Source of the DNA: CANLWN01 sp039815505
GTDB taxonomy: Bacteria; Bacteroidota; Bacteroidia; Flavobacteriales; Flavobacteriaceae
Direction: 5' to 3'
Assembly: GCA_039815505.1 (NCBI GenBank)
Contig: JBCBZE010000056.1
Location: 1 to 13,518, forward strand
DNA length: 13,518 bases
Positions 1 to 6,779 of the stretch are shown piece after piece. Position 1 is the stretch's first letter, and each line of letters begins with the position of its first letter. The translations under genes were made by a program, and so were the position numbers. The notes beneath the pieces were generated by a model. It ran no database searches, was not told where the DNA came from, and worked only from the letters and a program-made list of their open reading frames with translations.

Positions 1-290
1 AAACCCATAGAAAAATCTGGAGTATCTATTCTATCCTTTCTAGAATATAAGTTAGTAGTATGTGTTTCTTTATTGCTGGATTTTGGCATATCATAGATTA
101 AACTTTGCTTGTTCTTCCAATTGGCCAGTCCGCCGTGGGCATCAAAAACTTTTTGTAAAGCTTCTGGATATTTTGATTCCCTCTTTTCTACCATTTCCTT
201 GGATTCGGCCTCTATGATAGTATTGGATTTACGGGCTTCTTTGCAAGAAATAAAAATCACGCAAAAAAGGAATAGGGATACAGCCTTCAT
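1..290 (-). CDS. Small lipoprotein, 5' part only (possible DUF6503 family)
   Basis: Reading the minus strand from the ATG at 290-288 gives 96 codons with no stop before the window edge, so the C-terminal part is missing. Residues 1-16 form a lipoprotein signal peptide: a Lys at position 2, a hydrophobic core, then FISC with the acceptor Cys at 16. Processing by Lgt and LspA is expected, leaving a membrane-anchored periplasmic or surface protein. KE follows the Cys, only a weak match to the charged export signals reported for Bacteroidota surface lipoproteins. The mature part has a KVFDAHGG motif (about 48-54), a Trp at 58 and an ETHTTNLYSRKDRI stretch (75-88). These resemble, from memory, flavobacterial lipoproteins of the DUF6503 family, whose function is unknown. 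The gene is divergent from the methyltransferase gene. The lipoprotein call is solid; the family name is tentative. Confidence 0.78.
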   Translation of the reverse strand, partial: MKAVSLFLFCVIFISCKEARKSNTIIEAESKEMVEKRESKYPEALQKVFDAHGGLANWKNKQSLIYDMPKSSNKETHTTNLYSRKDRIDTPDFSMG

Positions 291-353
291 ATCGATGTGT
301 TTTTAGATTTTACGATTTGTCGGGCAACCATCGCTTTGTTTACGGTAATGCCC

Positions 354-361
354 TATTTTTG
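354..361 (+). promoter_or_regulatory. Candidate -7 promoter box for the SpoU methyltransferase gene
   Basis: The sequence TATTTTTG matches the Bacteroidota -7 consensus TAnnTTTG and ends five bases before the ATG at 367. A TTTG at 335-338 could act as the -33 element, but its 15-base spacing is shorter than the usual 19-21, so only the -7 box is well supported. If it is used, transcription would start at or next to the start codon, giving a leaderless or nearly leaderless mRNA. Confidence 0.5.
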
Positions 362-366
362 CACAA

Positions 367-1173
367 ATGAACAAAATAAAACGGATAAGTAGCTTACATA
401 ACTCCTTGGTTAAGCAAACACTGCTGCTGAAAGATAAATCAAGGGAGCGAAAAAAATCAGGTCTTTTTGTGCTGGAGGGAAGCAAAGAGTTTCAGCTTGC
501 CACCAAAGGTAACTACGATTTGGAAACTGTTATTTTTTGTGGTGCATTGATTTCTGAAAGTACGGTTCTGGAACTGATTGACGAGGTAGATACCCTGATC
601 AAAATGGTAGAAGTTTCCAAGGAGGTTTACCAAAAATTGGCCTACAGGGAAACCACTGAAGGTATCTTGGCCATAGCAAAATCAAAATCCCATACGCTGA
701 ATCAGCTTGCCTTAAAACATAAAAAACCATTGATATTGGTAGCCGAAGCTCCTGAAAAACCTGGGAATATTGGAGCACTTCTACGTACTGCCGACGCGGC
801 GAATCTAGATGCAGTAATCATTGCAAACCCCAGGACGGACCTATACAATCCAAATATTATACGTTCTAGCGTGGGTTGCGTTTTTACCACAAACATAGGT
901 GTGGGTACTACGGACCAAATTATAAACTTCCTTAGATTGAAGGGTATTAAAATATATTGTGCCGCCTTGACCGCCTCGCAAGTATATACCAAAACAGATT
1001 TTAATGAGGCTTCGGCCATTGTGGTAGGCACAGAGTCTACCGGACTCTCTACAGAATGGTTAAATAAAAGCGACCGGAACGTTATTATTCCGATGCAAGG
1101 TGAAATAGACTCCATGAATGTTTCTGTATCGGCAGCAATACTTATCTTTGAGGCAAAACGCCAAAGGGGTTAA
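367..1173 (+). CDS. SpoU/TrmH-family RNA 2'-O-ribose methyltransferase
   Basis: A 268-residue SPOUT-class enzyme predicted to transfer a methyl group from S-adenosylmethionine to a ribose 2'-OH in rRNA or tRNA, in the cytoplasm. The N-terminal part (about 5-105) looks like the SpoU substrate-binding domain, with the typical LFVLEG segment at 33-38. The C-terminal catalytic knot (about 120-266) carries all three SpoU motifs: motif 1, NIGALLRTADA at 134-144 with Arg140 and the following NPNIIRSSVG at 161-170; motif 2, GTESTGLS at 221-228; motif 3, IPM at 241-243 with SMNVSVS at 249-255. Length and domain order fit RlmB/TsnR-type enzymes. The sequence does not decide which RNA or position is modified, so no symbol is given. 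The start ATG is at 367, five bases after a -7 box. A 64-base gap separates it from the protease gene downstream. Confidence 0.93.
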   Translation: MNKIKRISSLHNSLVKQTLLLKDKSRERKKSGLFVLEGSKEFQLATKGNYDLETVIFCGALISESTVLELIDEVDTLIKMVEVSKEVYQKLAYRETTEGILAIAKSKSHTLNQLALKHKKPLILVAEAPEKPGNIGALLRTADAANLDAVIIANPRTDLYNPNIIRSSVGCVFTTNIGVGTTDQIINFLRLKGIKIYCAALTASQVYTKTDFNEASAIVVGTESTGLSTEWLNKSDRNVIIPMQGEIDSMNVSVSAAILIFEAKRQRG

Positions 1174-1237
1174 CCGTCTTTGGCAATCAAAAAATACCGA
1201 GTTCACCGACCAAACCCGTTAACCTGAAACAAAACAA

Positions 1238-2473
1238 ATGGAAAGTAGTACCTTATTCTACATTATCATTGGTATCCTCATAGTACAGTTCGTAATTGAA
1301 ACCGTTTTGGACTATCTCAACTCACAACGATTCAAAGATCCCGTACCTGAGGAATTGAACGATGTTTTTAATCATCAAGAATACCAAAAATCCCAAGCGT
1401 ATAAAAAAACCAATTATAGATTCGGTATTTATACGACTATTTTCTCGCTGCTATTGACTTTGGCTTTTTTGGTTTTAGGAGGGTTTGAATGGATAGATAC
1501 CGTAGCTAGGGGTTTTACGGAGAACTCCGTTGTTTTGGCGCTAATTTTCTTTGGAATCATTATGATCGGAAGTGACGTGGTAAGTACTCCTTTTGCCTAT
1601 TACCAAACCTTTGTTATCGAGGAAAAGTTTGGTTTCAACAAAACATCGAGAAAGCTCTTCTTTTTGGATAAACTAAAGGGCTGGTTCATGACAGCACTAT
1701 TGGGCGGTGCTATACTCTCCATAGTTATATGGTTCTTTCAATGGGCCGGAACTAATTTTTGGATATATGCATGGGCGGTAATCGCGTTTTTCTCCATCTT
1801 TATGAATTTGTTTTATAGCAGGCTTATTGTACCTCTCTTTAATAAACAGACGCCATTGGAGGAAGGAAGTCTTAAGAGTAAGATAGAAGGGTATGCCCAA
1901 AAAGTGGGATTTGAACTAAAAAATATCTTTGTGATAGATGGATCTAAAAGATCCACTAAGGCCAACGCCTATTTTTCCGGTTTTGGAAAGGAAAAAAGAG
2001 TAACCCTTTACGATACGCTGATCAATGATTTGGATGAAGAGGAAATTGTAGCGGTATTGGCCCATGAAGTGGGTCATTACAAGCGCAAACATATTATTTT
2101 TAATTTAACCGCTTCCATACTTTTGACGGGGTTTACGCTATATGTCCTATCTATTTTCATTAATAATCCTGACGTTTCCTTGGCTATTGGGGTGCGTATT
2201 CCAAGCTTTCATGCAGCATTGATCGGCTTTGGTATTCTATACAGTCCTATTTCCGAAATAACCGGACTTGTTATGAATTACTTATCCAGAAAATTTGAAT
2301 ACCAGGCAGACGATTATGCCAAAACCACTTTTGCGGCCACACCATTGATTACCTCCCTAAAAAAGCTGTCCAAAAATAGCCTTAGTAATCTTACCCCACA
2401 TCCGGCATATGTGTTTATGAATTACTCACATCCCCCGCTGATTGAACGAATAAGAAATTTGAGGTCTTCCTAG
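1238..2473 (+). CDS. M48-family membrane zinc endopeptidase, Ste24/CAAX protease-like
   Basis: A 411-residue integral membrane metallopeptidase of the M48A (Ste24) type. The zinc motif HEVGH lies at 276-280 (ligands His276 and His280, catalytic Glu277). The expected third ligand is Glu354 in the EYQAD motif at 354-358. Also present are the conserved NAYFSGFG segment (243-250) and SHPP near the C terminus (397-400). Hydrophobic segments at roughly 5-25, 61-82, 97-118, 150-168, 176-195, 287-308 and 325-345 match the multi-helix Ste24 fold. In eukaryotes Ste24 trims prenylated proteins. Bacterial homologues are presumed to act in membrane protein quality control, and prenylation should not be assumed here. 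The start is the ATG at 1238; I see no clear ribosome binding site or -7 box. It may be co-transcribed with the methyltransferase gene upstream. Confidence 0.93.
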   Translation: MESSTLFYIIIGILIVQFVIETVLDYLNSQRFKDPVPEELNDVFNHQEYQKSQAYKKTNYRFGIYTTIFSLLLTLAFLVLGGFEWIDTVARGFTENSVVLALIFFGIIMIGSDVVSTPFAYYQTFVIEEKFGFNKTSRKLFFLDKLKGWFMTALLGGAILSIVIWFFQWAGTNFWIYAWAVIAFFSIFMNLFYSRLIVPLFNKQTPLEEGSLKSKIEGYAQKVGFELKNIFVIDGSKRSTKANAYFSGFGKEKRVTLYDTLINDLDEEEIVAVLAHEVGHYKRKHIIFNLTASILLTGFTLYVLSIFINNPDVSLAIGVRIPSFHAALIGFGILYSPISEITGLVMNYLSRKFEYQADDYAKTTFAATPLITSLKKLSKNSLSNLTPHPAYVFMNYSHPPLIERIRNLRSS

Positions 2474-2493
2474 AATCAAGAACGGATCCTAAC

Positions 2494-2528
2494 AAGTGGG
2501 CGTAAAATGATGCCCGATTGCCCATTTT
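2494..2528 (+). terminator. Weak hairpin with T-run after the M48 protease gene
   Basis: AAGTGGGC (2494-2501) pairs with GCCCATTT (2520-2527), with one G-U wobble and an 18-base loop, and four Ts occupy 2525-2528. It lies 21 bases after the protease stop codon, where a terminator would be expected. The large loop and short T-run make it a weak candidate. Confidence 0.3.
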
Positions 2529-2636
2529 CACCGTCGTTTATCGATAAAGGATACGAAAAATCGTAGAATTACGGAAATTAGGGTTTGCATCCTAGGATAC
2601 ATCCTAAAAACCGATAATTAAAGCTGGGGCATAATT

Positions 2637-2671
2637 TTTGTTGGTTAGTGATTAGGATTGTGCTACATTTA
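2637..2671 (+). promoter_or_regulatory. Candidate promoter for the rel gene
   Basis: TTTG at 2637-2640, followed directly by TTG at 2641-2643, lies 20-23 bases upstream of TACATTTA at 2664-2671. The latter matches the -7 consensus TAnnTTTG except for the last base. The ATG at 2677 is only five bases downstream, so a very short or absent 5' leader is predicted. Confidence 0.45.
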
Positions 2672-2676
2672 ATATT

Positions 2677-4884
2677 ATGATGACGGAAGCCGCCATAGAA
2701 GAAGAAAATAAGGAAATTACAAAGCAATACAAAGAATTGCTTCGTATAAGCTATCAAAACCTATCCGCAAAGGATAAGAAACTGATACGCTCTGCTTTTG
2801 ACGTGGCCGTTGATGCACATAAGGATCAACGTAGAAAATCCGGGGAAGCCTATATCTTTCATCCCATTGCGGTGGCGAAAATAGTAGCTTCTGAAATAGG
2901 GTTGGACGCCGTTTCCATTGCCTCGGCCCTGTTACATGATGTCGTGGAGGACACCGAATATACCTTGGACGATATAGAGCGTATGTTCGGGGAAACCGTA
3001 GCACGGATCGTTGATGGACTTACGAAAATTGCCCATCTCAAAAAGGATATGAACATATCCCAGCAGGCGGAAAATTTTCGTAAAATGTTGCTTACCCTTC
3101 ATGACGATGTAAGGGTTATTATCATAAAAATCGCGGATCGCTATCACAATATGCTCACCATGGATTCCATGCCGGAACATAAGCAAGTAAAAATAGCATC
3201 TGAAACTTTATATATTTATGCGCCGCTTGCCCATAGAATAGGGCTTTACAATATAAAGACAGAACTAGAGGACTTAAGTCTTAAGTATACGGAACCTGAA
3301 GTATTCAAGGATATCCAGGAAAAAATCGAGGAGACAAAGGAAGAGCAGCAGGCGTATATAGATGATTTTTCAAATGTAATCAGGGATTCCCTAAATAAGG
3401 AAGGCCTTAATTATGATATTAAGGGCCGTTCCAAATCCATTCACTCCATACGTCGCAAAATGCTGGCACAAAATGTCACTTTTGACGAAATCTATGATAA
3501 GTTCGCCATCCGCATCATTTATAAATCAGATCGTCAGAACGAGAAGTTTTTGGCATGGAAAATATACTCTATCGTTACGGATCACTTTACCCCTAATCCC
3601 ATTCGATTACGGGATTGGATATCTTCTCCAAAATCTACGGGTTATGAAGCCCTACATATTACCGTAATGGGGCCCAAAGGCAAGTGGGTAGAGGTGCAAA
3701 TACGCAGTGAGCGTATGCACGAAATTGCGGAAAAAGGATATGCTGCCCATTTCAAATACAAACATGGGGACCAAAAGGAGCAGGGAATAGAAACCTGGTT
3801 GAACAGACTACAGGAAGCTCTGGAAAATGCCAATACCAATGCCGTAGACTTTGTAGAGGAATTTAAACTAAATCTGTATTCCAAAGAGATTTTTGTCTTT
3901 ACGCCAAAAGGTGAGCTTAAATCACTCCCCAAAGGGGCAACCCCATTGGATTTTGCCTTCAACATCCACACGGAAATTGGAATGCGCACCAGAGGCGCCA
4001 AGGTAAACGGAAAACTGGTACCCCTAAATACCGCTCTTAATAGTGGAGATCAAGTAGAGATTATCACATCTGAAAGCGCCAAACCCAATCAAAGCTGGTT
4101 AGACTATGCCGCAACCGCTAGGGCAAGGTCAAAGATAAAATCTTCGCTCCGAGAGGAAAAGAAGATCGTCGCCATGGATGGTAAGGAAATCCTAAGACGT
4201 AAACTAAAGTCGCAAAAAATTAGTCTTAATGAGGATACCATCAATAAAATGGTGGTCTACTTTAAGTTAAAGACCAGTTTAGACCTTTTCTATAGGGTAG
4301 GTATCGGAGCCATCGACAACCAGATGCTAAAGGATTTTGCTTCGTCCTACAACAACGCTTTCATCAGTTTCTTCAAGAATAAGATCCGTAGAAAACCAGC
4401 TCTGGAAAATATCAACAAAGAAGAAATTACGGCCAAGTACGATATGTTGGTGTTTGGCAAGGAAGAGGAAAAACTAAATTATAAACTCTCACAGTGCTGT
4501 AACCCCATACCCGGGGACGAAGTTTTTGGTTTCGTAAGTGTAAATGAAGGAATTAAAGTGCATAAAAAAAATTGCCCCAATGCCATCTCCCTGCAATCTA
4601 ACTATGCGTACAGAATAATTAGCGCCAAATGGATAGATTCCACACAAGAGGAGTTTACCGCCGATATACAATTAACCGGTATAGACAATCTTGGACTCGT
4701 TAACGAGATTACCGCAATGATTTCGGACAATATGCACGTAAATATGCGAAATCTTAATTTTGGGACCGATGGCGGTACGTTCTCCGGACGTATCACGGTG
4801 GTGGTAAAAAACAAGTCGATCCTTAAGAAATTGATGGATAATTTAAAGCGTATCAATGGTATCGATAAAGTAACCAGAATTTAA
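2677..4884 (+). CDS. Bifunctional (p)ppGpp synthetase/hydrolase (RelA/SpoT family, long Rel)
   Basis: A 735-residue stringent-response enzyme that makes (p)ppGpp from ATP and GDP/GTP and also breaks it down. The HD hydrolase domain (about 35-195) keeps its key residues: RKSG from Arg53, His62, His87-Asp88 with EDT at 91-93, and Asp154/Asn158 in ADRYHN. The synthetase domain (about 235-360) has RSKSI at 251-255, Asp274, Tyr323 in GYEALH and Glu339 in EVQIR. At the position that separates RelA (ExDD) from bifunctional Rel (RxKD) it has RLRD (310-313), which is basic and so points to the bifunctional class. A TGS domain (about 403-465), a zinc-finger-like domain (Cys607, Cys608, His629, Cys633) and a C-terminal ACT domain (about 660-735) follow. 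The cysteine and histidine spacing matches E. coli RelA as I remember it. Both activities should be intact. It may be written as relA, spoT or rel; I leave the symbol open. Confidence 0.95.
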   Translation: MMTEAAIEEENKEITKQYKELLRISYQNLSAKDKKLIRSAFDVAVDAHKDQRRKSGEAYIFHPIAVAKIVASEIGLDAVSIASALLHDVVEDTEYTLDDIERMFGETVARIVDGLTKIAHLKKDMNISQQAENFRKMLLTLHDDVRVIIIKIADRYHNMLTMDSMPEHKQVKIASETLYIYAPLAHRIGLYNIKTELEDLSLKYTEPEVFKDIQEKIEETKEEQQAYIDDFSNVIRDSLNKEGLNYDIKGRSKSIHSIRRKMLAQNVTFDEIYDKFAIRIIYKSDRQNEKFLAWKIYSIVTDHFTPNPIRLRDWISSPKSTGYEALHITVMGPKGKWVEVQIRSERMHEIAEKGYAAHFKYKHGDQKEQGIETWLNRLQEALENANTNAVDFVEEFKLNLYSKEIFVFTPKGELKSLPKGATPLDFAFNIHTEIGMRTRGAKVNGKLVPLNTALNSGDQVEIITSESAKPNQSWLDYAATARARSKIKSSLREEKKIVAMDGKEILRRKLKSQKISLNEDTINKMVVYFKLKTSLDLFYRVGIGAIDNQMLKDFASSYNNAFISFFKNKIRRKPALENINKEEITAKYDMLVFGKEEEKLNYKLSQCCNPIPGDEVFGFVSVNEGIKVHKKNCPNAISLQSNYAYRIISAKWIDSTQEEFTADIQLTGIDNLGLVNEITAMISDNMHVNMRNLNFGTDGGTFSGRITVVVKNKSILKKLMDNLKRINGIDKVTRI

Positions 4885-4894
4885 TTTTTAGCTG

Positions 4895-4902
4895 TACATT
4901 TG
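4895..4902 (+). promoter_or_regulatory. Candidate -7 promoter box for fur-purA
   Basis: TACATTTG is a perfect TAnnTTTG match in the 38-base gap between the rel stop codon and fur. I find no TTTG or TTG at the expected -33 distance. It would allow fur and purA to be transcribed apart from rel. A start point a few bases downstream would place a two-codon frame, ATG-GAA-TAA at 4912-4920, just ahead of the fur start. Confidence 0.4.
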
Positions 4903-4922
4903 CATATTGTGATGGAATAAAA

Positions 4923-5384
4923 ATGGTCATGGCAAATACGAAGAACCAAGAAATTGTAAAAAACGTTTTCACCACCTTTTTAGAGGAAAATGGGCATAGA
5001 AAAACTCCCGAACGCTATGCCATACTTCAAGAAATCTATGAGCATGATGATCATTTCGATATAGAATCGCTCTACATCATGATGAAAAACAAAAACTACA
5101 GGGTCAGCAGGGCCACGTTGTACAATACCATAGAACTTCTACTGGATTGTAAATTGGTTCGCAAGCATCAATTTGGAAAGAATCAGGCACAATACGAAAA
5201 ATCCTATTTTGATAGACAACACGATCACGTAATCCTTACGGATACCGGTGAGGTAATGGAGTTTTGTGACCCTCGCATCCAATCCATAAAAAAAACGATA
5301 GAAGAGGTTTTCGATATTAAAATAAATACCCATTCTTTATACTTCTACGGTACCAAAAACAGGGAAGAAAATACAAACAACTAA
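4923..5384 (+). CDS. fur: Fur-family metal-dependent transcriptional regulator
   Basis: A 153-residue protein (151 if the second ATG at 4929 is used). It has the Fur winged helix: NGHRKTPERYAIL at 23-35, a recognition-helix region VSRATLYNTIELL at 61-73, and the dimerisation part with HDH at 100-102, GEVMEFCDPRI at 109-119 and LYFYGT at 139-144. His41, His44, His100, Asp101, His102 and Glu113 are possible regulatory metal ligands. The CxxC pair that normally sits just after the HDH motif, and binds structural zinc, is absent: the segment reads VILTDTGE. Only Cys76 and Cys115 remain. The family is certain, but whether it senses iron, zinc or peroxide is not decided by the sequence, so the symbol is a family-level label. 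It sits 12 bases before purA and is probably co-transcribed with it. Confidence 0.9.
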   Translation: MVMANTKNQEIVKNVFTTFLEENGHRKTPERYAILQEIYEHDDHFDIESLYIMMKNKNYRVSRATLYNTIELLLDCKLVRKHQFGKNQAQYEKSYFDRQHDHVILTDTGEVMEFCDPRIQSIKKTIEEVFDIKINTHSLYFYGTKNREENTNN

Positions 5385-5396
5385 CCAAATACTTAC

Positions 5397-6668
5397 ATGG
5401 CAGTAGATTTACTACTAGGATTACAATGGGGAGACGAGGGAAAAGGAAAAATCGTCGATGTCCTTACCAAAAACTATGACATCATTGCACGCTTTCAGGG
5501 AGGTCCCAATGCGGGACATACCTTGGAATTTGATGGTATAAAGCATGTGTTGCATACCATCCCTTCCGGTATATTCCATGAAAATGCAATAAATGTCGTG
5601 GGTAACGGCGTAGTAATCGATCCCGTCATCTTTAAGAAAGAACTGGATAATCTAAAAAAATTCAATATTGATATAAAGTCCAAACTGTTGATATCCCGAA
5701 AGGCACATCTTATCCTCCCCACCCATCGTTTATTGGATGCCGCTTCGGAAACTGCCAAGGGAAAAGCAAAAATTGGTTCCACACTAAAAGGTATCGGGCC
5801 TACCTATATGGACAAGACAGGACGTAATGGTATGCGGGTCGGAGATCTGGAGTTTACCCAATGGAAGAAAAAATACCGTACTTTGGCCAATAAGCACGAG
5901 GCGATGATCGGTTTTTACAATGTGGACATACAATACGATTTGGATGAACTGGAAACCGAATTTTTCAATGCAGTAGCGGAATTAAAACAACTCACCTTCA
6001 TAGACAGCGAAGAATTTCTTTTTGAAGCACAAACGACGGGCAAGAAAATATTGGCCGAAGGTGCCCAAGGTTCCTTGTTGGATATTGATTTTGGAACGTA
6101 TCCTTATGTAACTTCTTCCAATACAACAGCCGCGGGCGCATGTACCGGACTTGGTGTAGCTCCCAATAAAATTGGCGATGTTTTCGGCATTTTTAAGGCG
6201 TACGCTACCCGCGTAGGAAGTGGCCCCTTCCCTACCGAACTTTTTGATGAGGATGGAGAAACCATGGGACGGGTAGGTAATGAATTTGGGGCTACAACAG
6301 GTAGACCCAGACGTTGTGGCTGGCTAGACCTGGTTGCTTTAAAGTACGCGGTCCGCATTAATGGGGTGACCCAACTAATGATGATGAAGGGCGATGTCCT
6401 AAGTGGGTTTAAAACCCTAAAAGTATGTACCGCTTACAGATATAATGGAAAGGAAATTACACATCTACCCTACAACATAGAGGCAGAAAATGTAACGCCC
6501 GTATATGCGGAGATGAAAGGATGGGACCAAGACCTCACTAAAATGGGTAAGGCCGAAGAATTACCGGACAATTTGAATGCTTATATCTCCTTTTTGGAAA
6601 AGGAGTTGCAAGTACCGATCAAGATCGTTTCGGTGGGCCCGGATAGGACCCAGACGATACATCGTTAA
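5397..6668 (+). CDS. purA: Adenylosuccinate synthetase
   Basis: A 423-residue cytoplasmic enzyme that joins IMP and aspartate using GTP to give adenylosuccinate, the first committed step from IMP to AMP. The GTP-binding P-loop GLQWGDEGKGK is at 8-18, with catalytic Asp13. GGPNAGH at 35-41 carries the catalytic His41. GSTLKGIGPTY (127-137) and TGRNGMRVGD (141-150) are IMP-site regions. EGAQGSLLDID (221-231), GATTGRPRRCGWLD (298-311) and the C-terminal GPDRTQT (414-420) complete the family signature. Length is normal for bacterial PurA. The gene follows fur by 12 bases and ends inside the stem of a strong terminator. In other bacteria PurA is inhibited by (p)ppGpp, so its place two genes after rel is suggestive. 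Confidence 0.98.
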   Translation: MAVDLLLGLQWGDEGKGKIVDVLTKNYDIIARFQGGPNAGHTLEFDGIKHVLHTIPSGIFHENAINVVGNGVVIDPVIFKKELDNLKKFNIDIKSKLLISRKAHLILPTHRLLDAASETAKGKAKIGSTLKGIGPTYMDKTGRNGMRVGDLEFTQWKKKYRTLANKHEAMIGFYNVDIQYDLDELETEFFNAVAELKQLTFIDSEEFLFEAQTTGKKILAEGAQGSLLDIDFGTYPYVTSSNTTAAGACTGLGVAPNKIGDVFGIFKAYATRVGSGPFPTELFDEDGETMGRVGNEFGATTGRPRRCGWLDLVALKYAVRINGVTQLMMMKGDVLSGFKTLKVCTAYRYNGKEITHLPYNIEAENVTPVYAEMKGWDQDLTKMGKAEELPDNLNAYISFLEKELQVPIKIVSVGPDRTQTIHR

Positions 6669-6697
6669 TAAAAAGCAGCCCTGGGCTGCTTTTTATT
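6667..6697 (+). terminator. Strong intrinsic terminator after purA
   Basis: A perfect inverted repeat: the 14 bases at 6667-6680 pair with 6684-6697 around a CTG loop. The G+C core is AGCAGCC/GGCTGCT, flanked by five As on the left and five Ts (6690-6694) on the right. The left arm overlaps the last two bases of the purA stop codon. The A-run on the opposite side means it could also stop minus-strand transcription. Confidence 0.92.
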
Positions 6698-6729
6698 TGT
6701 TCCCAGTATTTACTAAAACTATACTAATC

Positions 6730-6762
6730 TTTACCCCCATCCTTTAAAAAGTTCTATTTTTG
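6730..6762 (+). promoter_or_regulatory. Candidate promoter for the OstA-like gene
   Basis: TATTTTTG at 6755-6762 is a perfect TAnnTTTG -7 box. A partial -33 match, TTTA at 6730-6733, lies 21 bases upstream. It sits directly after the purA terminator and 17 bases before the TTG start codon, as expected for the first gene of a new transcript. Confidence 0.55.
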
Positions 6763-6779
6763 AAGCAAAATTATAGGTA

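Larger units (their letters stand above)
2474..2676. other. 203-base spacer between protease and rel genes
   Basis: No open frame of note lies here. It contains the weak hairpin at 2494-2528, a perfect 12-base palindrome TTTATCGATAAA at 2537-2548, and two copies of CATCCTA (2588-2594 and 2600-2606) exactly one helical turn-like step (12 bases) apart. The first copy overlaps the palindrome TCCTAGGA (2590-2597). The rel promoter elements follow at 2637-2671. The short repeats could be regulator sites or chance. Confidence 0.5.

Noticed and set aside
109..306. A 65-codon plus-strand open frame near the left edge.
   Set aside because: It is opposite the lipoprotein gene, whose signal peptide and lipobox are clear; the frame has no motif of its own.
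335..361. A full -33/-7 promoter for the methyltransferase gene using TTTG at 335-338.
   Set aside because: The 15-base spacing is too short for the usual Bacteroidota promoter, so only the -7 box is reported.
702..1115. Long open frame on the minus strand inside the methyltransferase gene (137 codons).
   Set aside because: It is antisense to a gene with all SpoU motifs, has no recognisable domain and no promoter box; it is a shadow frame.
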